Assembly: GCA_937981945.1 (NCBI GenBank) | Contig: CALJNJ010000233.1 | Coordinates: 1 to 8,057, forward strand | Length of the DNA: 8,057 bases | Source of the DNA: an uncultured Caulobacterales bacterium | Lineage (GTDB): Bacteria > Pseudomonadota > Alphaproteobacteria > Caulobacterales > Maricaulaceae | Direction: 5' to 3' | In this document: in pieces, positions 1-7,094 of the stretch | How positions within the stretch are numbered: position 1 is the stretch's first letter | Layout of the letters: each line of letters starts with the position of its first letter | The notes under the pieces: generated by a model | Told to the model about the DNA's origin: nothing | What the model saw: only the letters and a program-made list of their open reading frames with translations | The model's database searches: none | Position numbers and translations under genes: made by a program

Positions 1-1850
1 GTCCGGCCGTTATTGTAGAAGGTCGCGTCGGACCTGAATGGTGGCGCAGCCGTACAACCCGGCTTTTGGGCAATGATGATGACGTGTTATTCGGGCGCCA
101 AGCCTCGGTGACCATGCAGCAAAACTTGATGAGTTTCGGCCGGCATGAAGCGGAACGCGAATATCAAAGTTCCCGCAGTGACGGCGCGGCTCACCGCGTC
201 CATGAACGCTCTCTTTTCAAGGCCTTAGATGCTACTCAAGCCTATATAGATATTCTGCGTCTGCGCGAAATTCTCGGTAAAGCCGACCAACATATCGCCT
301 ATCTTGAAACCAAAGTGGCGGATTTGGATCGCAGCTCTCAATCAGGCGTCGGCAGCGCCGCCGATACGCAGCAGGCCAGAGAACGTCTCAGTGCAGGTAT
401 TATTGACCGCAATGAAACGGAAGAAGCGCTGATCTTGGCAGAAAACACATTTTATCAAGTAGTCGGACAAGAGATTGGGCAAACAGTTATGCCCGCGGCT
501 ATGACCGGGAAAATTCCGGGATCTCTGGCCGAAGCGATCGGTATTGCACGGCGCAACAACCCTACCCTGAGTATTGCCAGGGCCGACTTGGATGCTGCCA
601 GAGCTGAATTTCGCAAGGCTAAGTCCGATACAAGGCCGAAACTTGATTTTGAACTGACCGGCCGAGCCGGCGATCATATTAACGGCTTCAGAGATGACGC
701 CGAAGACGTCAGGGCTCAATTAGTATTTCGCTATGAATTCAGAGGGGGAATAAAATCCTCTGCAGAACAGGAGCTGCTGAACCGGGCCGACGAAGTGCGC
801 CAACGCATTATGAGCTTGGAGCGCAATGTTGATAATATTGTGCGAGAGAGCTGGGCATCTAAAAACAAAACTCAAGAACGCTATGCACGTCTGCAAACGC
901 AAGTCTCTGAGGGTGCAACTTTATTGTCTTCCTATGAGCGCGAGTTCAGCGTGGGTCGCCGAACCATCAACGACATCTTAAACGCCGAAAACGCAAAATT
1001 TCAGGCCGAGTCCGCTATGATCACGGCTAAATATGCCGATCTGTATGCCCGATATCGTATCTTGGCAGCCACCGGAACATTGCTGGATGATATGGGCCTC
1101 ACGGTCCGACGTGAAGGCGTTGCCAATATGCGCAAATTTGAAGGTGTGGTCGAAACGCCGATCGCGGAAACGGAAAAGCGGCGTAATCCGACCTTTTATA
1201 AGAAAATTTATATGGGCGAAGGTCTAGACGGCCGTTTTGAAGTGGCCGAAGAAACAACCACGGAATCCGATACGAAGAAAACCGTATCAATCTCACCCGT
1301 CATCAAATACTCAACTATCGATACGGGCGAAATCGAGCGGTATAAACCGAAAGCGGCGCCTGTTAAGACTGCGGCTGTAGAACCGCCTGCGCCTGCTATG
1401 GCAGCCGCTGTTGAAGCCCTTGCGGCGCCGGTGTCACCGGTCACGGAACCGGCTACCATCTCAACGGGAACGATCGAATTTATTGATCCTGAACCCCAAT
1501 TATCAGCGGAAATTTCTACCCCTGAGATTTCTGAAACTAAGAGTCTTCACAATCAGTCTCCGGAGACGGAGATTGCCAGGGGGGCGGATACATATAAGGC
1601 TTACCTTTCGCCCCAAGCAGTGTCTCCTGCCCCCCGCATTATAACCTCAACTGTAGAATTGAGCGAAACAATCTCGCCAAGCGAAACGGTTGCAGCAACA
1701 GATCCAATGGACGTGTCCGGATATTCGGTTCAATCCGTATCGGAAGAAGAGTTCAAACGGATCAAAATTCGCCCGGGCGCAGAAGTCAATTGGGCGTTCA
1801 AATCCATCAAACATGAAGGAGTGCTCTACTTGCTGGACGACACTTTATAA
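1..1850 (+). CDS. TolC/LapE-like outer-membrane channel of a type I secretion system, 5' partial
   Basis: Outer-membrane efflux protein that would form the exit duct of the T1SS encoded by the next two genes. The frame is open from base 3 to the TAA at 1848-1850 with no stop, and the residues before the first possible start (TTG at 66) already look like TolC family (PAVIVEGRVGPEW), so the true start and signal peptide lie upstream of the window. 615 residues are visible. Two OEP repeats can be seen: the first runs to about base 480 (helical stretch with ALDATQAYIDILRLRE), the second from about 522 (SLAEAIGIARRNNPTL) to about 1095, including the FSVGRRTINDILNAE stretch typical of the family. 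After this comes an extension of about 245 residues, rich in Pro, Ala, Thr and Glu between about 1350 and 1720, ending in a possibly folded tail (VSGYSVQSVSEEEFKRI...YLLDDTL). Family membership is sure; substrate and extension function are unknown. Confidence 0.9.
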   Translation, partial: PAVIVEGRVGPEWWRSRTTRLLGNDDDVLFGRQASVTMQQNLMSFGRHEAEREYQSSRSDGAAHRVHERSLFKALDATQAYIDILRLREILGKADQHIAYLETKVADLDRSSQSGVGSAADTQQARERLSAGIIDRNETEEALILAENTFYQVVGQEIGQTVMPAAMTGKIPGSLAEAIGIARRNNPTLSIARADLDAARAEFRKAKSDTRPKLDFELTGRAGDHINGFRDDAEDVRAQLVFRYEFRGGIKSSAEQELLNRADEVRQRIMSLERNVDNIVRESWASKNKTQERYARLQTQVSEGATLLSSYEREFSVGRRTINDILNAENAKFQAESAMITAKYADLYARYRILAATGTLLDDMGLTVRREGVANMRKFEGVVETPIAETEKRRNPTFYKKIYMGEGLDGRFEVAEETTTESDTKKTVSISPVIKYSTIDTGEIERYKPKAAPVKTAAVEPPAPAMAAAVEALAAPVSPVTEPATISTGTIEFIDPEPQLSAEISTPEISETKSLHNQSPETEIARGADTYKAYLSPQAVSPAPRIITSTVELSETISPSETVAATDPMDVSGYSVQSVSEEEFKRIKIRPGAEVNWAFKSIKHEGVLYLLDDTL

Positions 1851-1869
1851 CTTTTAACCGGGGCGAACC

Positions 1870-4080
1870 ATGAAAGGGAATAAAGAGACTGAAGAGTTTG
1901 ACTTGTCTTGGTCTGAAGACGCGGCGTTTTCCGATAATCCGGATTATGTCGATCTTCCGATTGCAGACGACGATGAACTATTGACTTGTTTTCTAACCTT
2001 ATCAAAATATCTGGACCGGGCAATTTCGGCGACCCATGCGGGATCAGGGATTCCGTTGGAAGACGGTCGTTTTACGCCTGCCAATATCAAAACGGCCGCT
2101 GAGCGCGCGGGACTCGCCGCTCATGTTCAAAAATTTAAGCTGGATAAGAACAGAAGCTATAAACTTCCGGTTATTCTCCTAATGCAAGGCAGAGGCGCGT
2201 GCATTTTGTGGGAATTGGAAAAAGACGCGGCCATCATCTCAGCGCCGGGCGGCAATGAGGAAAAAGTCCGCGTCGCGATTTCCAAACTACAATCAGGCTA
2301 TATGGGATACGCCATTGATCTGAAACCATTGGCTCAAAACATAACCGATACAGAGATCAATTATGAAACGCCGGCGAAAGGCCATTGGTTCCGCAGTGTC
2401 TTATGGAAGCTTAAGCCTGACTTTATCCAAGTGGGTATCGCCTCGTTTCTGACCAATTGCTTAGCCATTGCGGCGCCGCTCTTTATGCTCAATGTCTATG
2501 ATCGTGTTCTGCCCAATTCAGCTTTTTCGACACTTTGGATATTGGCCGTCGGCATGGCTTGCGTGCTGGTGTTTGAACTCACATTTCGAGTTTTAAGAGG
2601 GCTGATTATCGACCGGGCCGGTCGTATTGCTGATGTGAACCTGGCTTCGCGGCTGTTCGACCATGTTCTGAAAATTCGGATGAATGATCGACCGGGGTCT
2701 TCAGGGGCTTTTGCCAATAAACTTCGTGAGTTTGAAACGGTTCGGGAATTTTTCAGTTCAACAACATTAATCGCGCTCATCGACCTCTTGTTTATCTGTG
2801 TCTTCCTTGGCGTGATATACATGGTGGGCGGACCTCTTGTGATCATCCCGGCCATAGCCGTGATATTCGTCACAGCCATTGGGTTGATAATTCAGCCATT
2901 TATGATGGGAACAGTCAGAGAAGTACAGGAAGAGGCTTCTCAGAAACATTCACTGCTTATCGAAGCAATCACGGGGATTGAGACGATAAAAGCGGCGAAT
3001 GCCGAGGGGGAAGTATTAAAAAAATGGGAACAATTAGTCGACCGCACCGCCTCTTCAACAGAGAAAGTCCGGTTCTTTTCGATCAATATGCTCAATTTGA
3101 CAGTTTTGGCGCAACAATGTGTTTCGGTTGCAATTGTCATCTATGGCGTGTATTTATTTGACGAGGGGCTGGTTTCAATGGGCGCAATCATAGCAACCGT
3201 AATTCTCGCGGGCCGCGCAGTGGCGCCGCTGGGAACGATCGCAGGGACATTGTCCCGCGCGCAGCAATCTATGGTGGCTTTACGTAATTTGGATGAGGTC
3301 ATGCAGGCCCCCGCTGAGAACGACAATAAGTCGTTTTCCGTGGCCCAACCCGTCAATAGCGGCGAAATTATTTTCGAAGATGTAAACTTCAGCTACCCGG
3401 CCAATGAGCGACCGGCTCTGTCAGGCGCCAGTTTCAAAATCGAACATGGTGATCGTGTCGGTATTATCGGTAAAGTCGGCGCCGGAAAGTCCACATTGAT
3501 CCGGATTATCAGCGGACTGTTCTCGCCTCAATCCGGCGTGGTGAAGATCGACGGCAAAAATGTTGAGCAATTACATACGGCAGATATCCGAAATGCCATG
3601 GGCATTGTGTTGCAGGATGCGACCCTGATCCAAGGGACGATCTATCAAAATATCACATTGGGCATGCATAATGTCTCCGAGCAGAGTCTCAAGAAAGCCT
3701 GCTACCAAAGCGGTGCTGACAGCTTTATCGCCGAACATCCCAACGGGTTTGGTATGATTGTTGGCGAACGGGGACAGAATTTGTCGGGCGGGCAACGCCA
3801 ATTCGTGACCTTATCGCGAGCTTTATTACGTGACCCCAAAATCATCATTATGGATGAACCGACCAGCGCCATGGACAGTGGGTCGGAACAATTATTTATC
3901 AATCGTTTTTCAAGCGCCTGCGAAGATAAAACTGTTATCATTTCAACGCACCGCCACAGCTTACTGAGCCTGGTCGACAAATTAATGCTTATCGACCGCG
4001 GTAAAGTTGTTGCCTTTGGCCCCAAAGCTGAAGTTCTCGCCATGCTGACCGGGAAACCGGCGGGAGGCAAGAATGGCTGA
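1870..4080 (+). CDS. Type I secretion ABC exporter, LapB-like, with degenerate C39-like domain
   Basis: Inner-membrane ABC exporter (736 aa) that would energise export of a large unfolded substrate through the MFP and OMP encoded on either side. Residues about 35-155 form a C39-like domain: DDELLTCFLTLSKYL aligns with the LapB-family DPLLDCL pattern, where the Cys is not the catalytic one, and the catalytic-His region reads ACILWE, so it should bind but not cleave substrate. A transmembrane domain spans about 185-460 (hydrophobic segments near 187-207, 221-240, 298-319, 322-345 and 405-455). The nucleotide-binding domain is intact: Walker A GKVGAGKST 534-542, Q-loop Q582, signature LSGGQRQ 638-644, Walker B IIIMDEP with Glu663, H-loop His694. 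The start is the ATG 19 nt after the OMP stop, behind a weak purine-rich GGGGCG. Length and layout fit the LapB/type I ABC family. Confidence 0.95.
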   Translation: MKGNKETEEFDLSWSEDAAFSDNPDYVDLPIADDDELLTCFLTLSKYLDRAISATHAGSGIPLEDGRFTPANIKTAAERAGLAAHVQKFKLDKNRSYKLPVILLMQGRGACILWELEKDAAIISAPGGNEEKVRVAISKLQSGYMGYAIDLKPLAQNITDTEINYETPAKGHWFRSVLWKLKPDFIQVGIASFLTNCLAIAAPLFMLNVYDRVLPNSAFSTLWILAVGMACVLVFELTFRVLRGLIIDRAGRIADVNLASRLFDHVLKIRMNDRPGSSGAFANKLREFETVREFFSSTTLIALIDLLFICVFLGVIYMVGGPLVIIPAIAVIFVTAIGLIIQPFMMGTVREVQEEASQKHSLLIEAITGIETIKAANAEGEVLKKWEQLVDRTASSTEKVRFFSINMLNLTVLAQQCVSVAIVIYGVYLFDEGLVSMGAIIATVILAGRAVAPLGTIAGTLSRAQQSMVALRNLDEVMQAPAENDNKSFSVAQPVNSGEIIFEDVNFSYPANERPALSGASFKIEHGDRVGIIGKVGAGKSTLIRIISGLFSPQSGVVKIDGKNVEQLHTADIRNAMGIVLQDATLIQGTIYQNITLGMHNVSEQSLKKACYQSGADSFIAEHPNGFGMIVGERGQNLSGGQRQFVTLSRALLRDPKIIIMDEPTSAMDSGSEQLFINRFSSACEDKTVIISTHRHSLLSLVDKLMLIDRGKVVAFGPKAEVLAMLTGKPAGGKNG
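4062..4067 (+). promoter_or_regulatory. Shine-Dalgarno site inside the ABC gene end
   Basis: GGGAGG lies 5 nt before the ATG at 4073, within the last codons of the exporter gene. It supports the overlapping start of the membrane-fusion protein and translational coupling of the two. Confidence 0.7.
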
Positions 4081-5392
4081 CGAATGGGATACAAGCGCAT
4101 TTATTTATGACCCGAGAATGGATCAAAACGGCATTCGCCGTGTGTATTTTTGGGTGTTTTTAATTCTGAGCCTTTTATTGTTCAGCACGGCTATCGCTTG
4201 GGCGGCTCGCGCCGATTTGGACGAGGTTACAAGAGGTCAAGGCCGCGTTATTCCGTCCGGCAAGATCCAGGTTGTCCAAAGTCTTGAAGGCGGCATTATT
4301 GAAGAAATTCCGGTCTCCGTCGGACAATTAGTCAGCAAAGGGGATATTCTTCTCAAGATCGACGACACAGGATTTGCCGCAGATTTAGGAGAGCTGGAAG
4401 CCCGTAAATATGGATTGGACGGCAAAATCGCCCGTCTGAATGCTGAAATAACCGGCAGGGGCTCTATTTCATTCGCCGAAGATATCATGGCCAACGCGCC
4501 CGGTATTGTTTCCAGTGAACAAGCTCTGTTTCGCTCCAGACGTACTATGCTGGAAAACTCACTGAGAGTTTTACGGTCCCGCAAAGAACAAAGACGCCAA
4601 GAACGCAGTGAACTGGAAGGCAAAGTCAACCGGCTTAAGAATGAGCTCGATATTGCCCGTCAGAATCTCGATATGAATTTGGGTGTGCAGGATATTATTC
4701 CGCGCAGCGAAATTTTAAACCTGCGCAAAGAGGTTTCCACATTGGAGGGCGAAATCTCGACAACACGCAGCGGTATTTTGAGAGCGGATGCTGCCATAAA
4801 CGAAGCCGATCAACTGATCGCCTCAGAGCGCTCGAACTTTCGCGAGCAAGCTCAATCCGAATTGACCGATGCGCGCTCGGAGCTTAATATTCTGGACGCC
4901 GGAACTCAGGCCGCCGATGACAGAGTTGACCGCGCAGAACTGAGAGCGCCGGTCGACGGCATTATCAATGAAATACATGTTAATACGGTCGGCGGCGTTG
5001 TTCAGCCGGGTAAAGACCTGATCGAGATCGTACCGGCCAGTGACAACCTTCTGATTGAAGCCCGCATACGTCCCAAAGACATTGCGTTTCTGACGCCCAA
5101 TCAACAGGCCCGCGTCAGCATTACAGCTTATGATTTTTCAATTTACGGCAGCCTTGACGGGGTTGTCGAACGCATCGGGGCTGACAGCCTGACCGATGAA
5201 CAATCCGGGGAAACTTATTTCCCCATCGATATTCGAACGGAAATTGCGAAGTTCGAAAAAGACGGAAAAACCCTGCCGGTCGTACCCGGCATGGTTGCAA
5301 GCGTTGATATTATCACGGGGCGCAAAACCGTGCTGCAATATCTTCTGAAACCTGTGAACAAAGCCAAATATGAAGGCCTCAGAGAGCGATGA
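4073..5392 (+). CDS. HlyD/LapC-like membrane-fusion (periplasmic adaptor) protein
   Basis: Periplasmic adaptor (439 aa) linking the ABC exporter to the outer-membrane channel. A short cytoplasmic N-terminus is followed by one transmembrane segment at about 24-44 (YFWVFLILSLLLFSTAIAW). Next come the half-lipoyl motif VVQSLEGGIIEEIPVSVGQLVSKGD starting near 67, a long charged coiled-coil hairpin at about 100-285, the second lipoyl half at 289-313 (LRAPVDGIINEIHV...VQPG), a beta-barrel region with RIRPKDIAFLTPNQQARVSI at 331-350, and the C-terminal VDIITGRKTVLQYLLKP typical of HlyD-type proteins. The start overlaps the ABC stop by 8 nt (ATGGCTGA) and has a good ribosome binding site 5 nt upstream. 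Length and domain order are normal for the family, and nothing is missing. Confidence 0.95.
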   Translation: MADEWDTSAFIYDPRMDQNGIRRVYFWVFLILSLLLFSTAIAWAARADLDEVTRGQGRVIPSGKIQVVQSLEGGIIEEIPVSVGQLVSKGDILLKIDDTGFAADLGELEARKYGLDGKIARLNAEITGRGSISFAEDIMANAPGIVSSEQALFRSRRTMLENSLRVLRSRKEQRRQERSELEGKVNRLKNELDIARQNLDMNLGVQDIIPRSEILNLRKEVSTLEGEISTTRSGILRADAAINEADQLIASERSNFREQAQSELTDARSELNILDAGTQAADDRVDRAELRAPVDGIINEIHVNTVGGVVQPGKDLIEIVPASDNLLIEARIRPKDIAFLTPNQQARVSITAYDFSIYGSLDGVVERIGADSLTDEQSGETYFPIDIRTEIAKFEKDGKTLPVVPGMVASVDIITGRKTVLQYLLKPVNKAKYEGLRER

Positions 5393-6015
5393 TGATGACA
5401 GACAGTATAACTTCGGATCGGGAGCTGAGTTCCAGAATCGTACAATACAAAGGAAAGCGGGCCTGCATTCGCTTGGAGAATGTCTATTGGGAAACGCTGA
5501 AACAAGAAGCCTCAGCGCGCAATATTCGGTTCAACGAACTGGTCCACAGCTATTACAACTCACCTGAAGCCAAAGAGAACCGCACAGCCTATCTACGTCG
5601 CCGCGCCATTGAGTGGATGACCGATGTTGTCGATGATACGCAAAGCCGGGTTTATATGGGCCGCAACGAAATCAAATCCATCTTACGAGCCTCGACCCAG
5701 CCGGCGATAATCTTTTCAGAAACCCAATCCGTCTCTCGGTTCAATACATCCTTCCGCGATTGGGTTTTGCAAATGGCATATCTATCCAATCCCAATCCTG
5801 ATCTGGATAAACTGAGAATTTCTTTCAGACGGTCATTGGCCGGCATACGCCGTTCCATTGACGCGGACGACGGCGTCGCCATGAATGAACAAGTGTCCGT
5901 TTTGCTTCCGGGCTTGGTCTTACCCGTCTATATGAATGTGGTAGCCATCGAGAAATATTTGGACATGGAAGATGTCTATTTCGGCATCATTACGTCCGAG
6001 ACCCGGCCCTCCTAA
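5389..6015 (+). CDS. Ribbon-helix-helix protein with a possible PAS-like C-terminal half
   Basis: Protein of 208 aa overlapping the MFP stop by four bases (ATGA). Three consecutive ATG codons (5389, 5392, 5395) leave the exact start open by two residues. Residues about 22-58 read as a ribbon-helix-helix DNA-binding fold: a beta strand RACIRLE, helix NVYWETLKQEASARN, then helix FNELVHSYYNS. This resembles the RHH_4 type common in alphaproteobacteria. A helix rich in Arg follows at 64-78 (TAYLRRRAIEWM). The remainder (about 90-203) is not recognised with certainty, but PAIIFSETQSVSRFNTSFRDWV at 105-126 resembles the opening of a PAS domain, and LVLPVYMNVVAIE...VYFGIIT resembles its closing strands. 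There is no signal peptide or membrane segment, so it is cytoplasmic. Position suggests a regulator of the secretion operon or its substrate; this is inference. DNA binding is likely, the ligand is unknown. Confidence 0.75.
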   Translation: MMMTDSITSDRELSSRIVQYKGKRACIRLENVYWETLKQEASARNIRFNELVHSYYNSPEAKENRTAYLRRRAIEWMTDVVDDTQSRVYMGRNEIKSILRASTQPAIIFSETQSVSRFNTSFRDWVLQMAYLSNPNPDLDKLRISFRRSLAGIRRSIDADDGVAMNEQVSVLLPGLVLPVYMNVVAIEKYLDMEDVYFGIITSETRPS

Positions 6016-6035
6016 CGCTTTATTCACTCTGATTT

Positions 6036-6051
6036 TTAAGCCTCCGCTAAC
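6036..6051 (+). promoter_or_regulatory. Possible CtrA-type binding box (one mismatch)
   Basis: TTAA-N7-CTAAC matches the alphaproteobacterial CtrA consensus TTAA-N7-TTAAC at 8 of 9 fixed positions. It lies 75-90 nt upstream of the protease start. One such match in a gap this short is suggestive but could be chance, and no good -10 element follows at the expected distance. Confidence 0.35.
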
Positions 6052-6072
6052 TGCGTCTCTAAACGCGGTTTT
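6049..6072 (+). terminator. Weak candidate intrinsic terminator after the T1SS operon
   Basis: An 8-bp stem AACTGCGT / ACGCGGTT (one G-U pair) with loop CTCTAA, ending in a run of four T at 6069-6072, two of which are inside the stem. It lies 34 nt after the RHH stop. The T run is short, so termination would be partial at best. It overlaps the end of the CtrA-like box. Confidence 0.4.
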
Positions 6073-6089
6073 CAGCTTACCGGTTTAAT

Positions 6090-6123
6090 GACTCCTCCTA
6101 ATAAATTTAGGGGCGGAGGGGTC
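6090..6123 (+). promoter_or_regulatory. Competing hairpins that could hide or free the protease ribosome binding site
   Basis: GACTCCTCC (6090-6098) can pair with GGAGGGGTC (6115-6123) over 9 bp with one G-U pair and a 16-nt loop, which would bury the Shine-Dalgarno GGAGG at 6115-6119. The alternative stem CTCCTAA (6095-6101) with TTAGGGG (6107-6113), 7 bp with a 5-nt loop, uses the same left-hand bases and leaves the GGAGG free. Pairing is read from the sequence; a switching role is inference. Confidence 0.4.
6115..6119 (+). promoter_or_regulatory. Strong Shine-Dalgarno site that decides the GTG start
   Basis: GGAGG lies 6 nt before the GTG at 6126. The next in-frame ATG (6174) has no such site and would remove the only positive charge from the signal sequence, so GTG at 6126 is preferred. 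Confidence 0.65.
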
Positions 6124-6125
6124 TG

Positions 6126-7094
6126 GTGTCAGTACCCGGAAATACATTGTGGCAAAACATACGGGTCTCAGCCATGTCTGTTGCCCTAACGGTTTTATCG
6201 GTTGAGGCTTTCAGTCAGCCCGCTGAATTAGCTGTCGCGAAGCCGGCAGCTTTACAGACAATCACAGTCCGCGGCCCCATATCCGTATCGGTCACCGAAG
6301 GCCCGGAAAACTTTATTGAACCCGCCGCCCTAAAAATCGAATCCAAGCCTGTTGAGACGATTACTCCCACGGTTAAGAGCCCTAAGCTGCCAATTGTTAA
6401 ATCAGCGGCGCTCAGCAGGCCTTCTCTGCCCTCCAAGGCCAAGCCGATACCCGTGCCGGCCATACCGCGCATGCATAAACGCCAAAATGAAAAACTATCG
6501 GTTCGGCCCTCTCTAAAAGGCACAATGGAAATCAGCTTTGATGACGAAGACAAAATCAAAGCTTGGGCCTCTGTAAAACACAAGGTTTCTGCTGATCTTA
6601 TTTTTCTCAGACGCTGCATGGAACAATATGATTGCAGCGATCCTATGATACGGCAATGGGCTGATTTTTTAAGACCGCTGAAATCAAGTTCCCGTACGGA
6701 GCAAATGGTTCGCGTCAACAATTTCGCCAATGCTCGTCAATATATCAAAGACAGAGCTAATTATGGCCTTTCCGATTATTGGGCTCGTCCGGTTGATTTT
6801 CTGAGGTCGTCCGGGGATTGCGAAGATTATGCAATCTTCAAATATGCATCCTTAAAAGCCTTGGGTTTTAGCGATCAGGATATGCGCTTGGTCGTTGGTA
6901 TATTGGATGACGGAACGCCTCATGCGGTTCTTCAGGTCTCTGCGCCAACCGGATCTTTAATCTTGGACAACAGATTTACGCGCCTCATTCCTGAGCATCA
7001 ATCAAATTTAATTCCCAATCCGAAATATAGTGTCAATCTGACTCGGCGCTGGACTCACTTCATACCGCGCAGATCAGGCGGCGCCCAAAAATGA
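6126..7094 (+). CDS. LapG-like periplasmic transglutaminase-like cysteine protease
   Basis: Bacterial transglutaminase-like cysteine protease (BTLCP, peptidase C93 type), 322 aa. In Pseudomonas, LapG cleaves the N-terminal region of the adhesin LapA and releases it from the cell surface. The catalytic triad is complete: Cys232 in SSGDCEDYAIFKY, His266 in TPHAVLQV, Asp281 in LILDNRF. Asp231 and Glu233 flank the Cys as in the calcium-binding DCE motif known for LapG. Upstream family features include VNNFANARQYI and YWARPVDFL. The N-terminus has one Arg and a hydrophobic stretch at about 14-29, probably a Sec signal (possible cut near AFS-QP) or an uncleaved anchor. Residues about 35-130 are an unusual Pro/Lys/Ala-rich linker, making the protein clearly longer than a typical LapG. 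It follows the T1SS operon on the same strand and its 3' end overlaps the convergent cpaA-like gene. Target and LapD-type partner are not in the window. Confidence 0.88.
   Translation: MSVPGNTLWQNIRVSAMSVALTVLSVEAFSQPAELAVAKPAALQTITVRGPISVSVTEGPENFIEPAALKIESKPVETITPTVKSPKLPIVKSAALSRPSLPSKAKPIPVPAIPRMHKRQNEKLSVRPSLKGTMEISFDDEDKIKAWASVKHKVSADLIFLRRCMEQYDCSDPMIRQWADFLRPLKSSSRTEQMVRVNNFANARQYIKDRANYGLSDYWARPVDFLRSSGDCEDYAIFKYASLKALGFSDQDMRLVVGILDDGTPHAVLQVSAPTGSLILDNRFTRLIPEHQSNLIPNPKYSVNLTRRWTHFIPRRSGGAQK

Larger units (their letters stand above)
6016..6125. other. Intergenic regulatory region between the RHH gene and the protease gene
   Basis: This 110-nt stretch is the only sizeable non-coding gap in the window and separates the packed T1SS operon from the LapG-like gene. 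It holds a near-match to the CtrA box, a hairpin with a short T run, and a pair of competing hairpins next to the ribosome binding site. No clear sigma-70 type -35/-10 pair was found. Whether the protease is transcribed from here or by read-through cannot be settled from sequence. Confidence 0.6.

Noticed and set aside
66..68. TTG as the start of the outer-membrane channel gene
   Set aside because: The frame is open to the left edge and the preceding codons encode TolC-like residues; a start here would lack a signal peptide and much of the first repeat.
1845..1862. CtrA-like half-site before the ABC gene
   Set aside because: TTAAC is present but the partner box seven bases upstream does not match, and the gap is only 19 nt inside an operon.
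6075..6110. Sigma-70 type promoter for the protease gene
   Set aside because: A/T-rich candidates for -10 (TTTAAT, TAATAA) have no -35 element at acceptable spacing.
6174..6176. ATG as the start of the LapG-like protease
   Set aside because: It has no ribosome binding site and would leave a signal sequence without a positive N-terminus; GTG at 6126 has GGAGG at good spacing.
6215..6730. Long open frame antisense to the protease gene
   Set aside because: It lies fully opposite a gene with a recognised family and catalytic residues, and its translation shows no recognisable domain.
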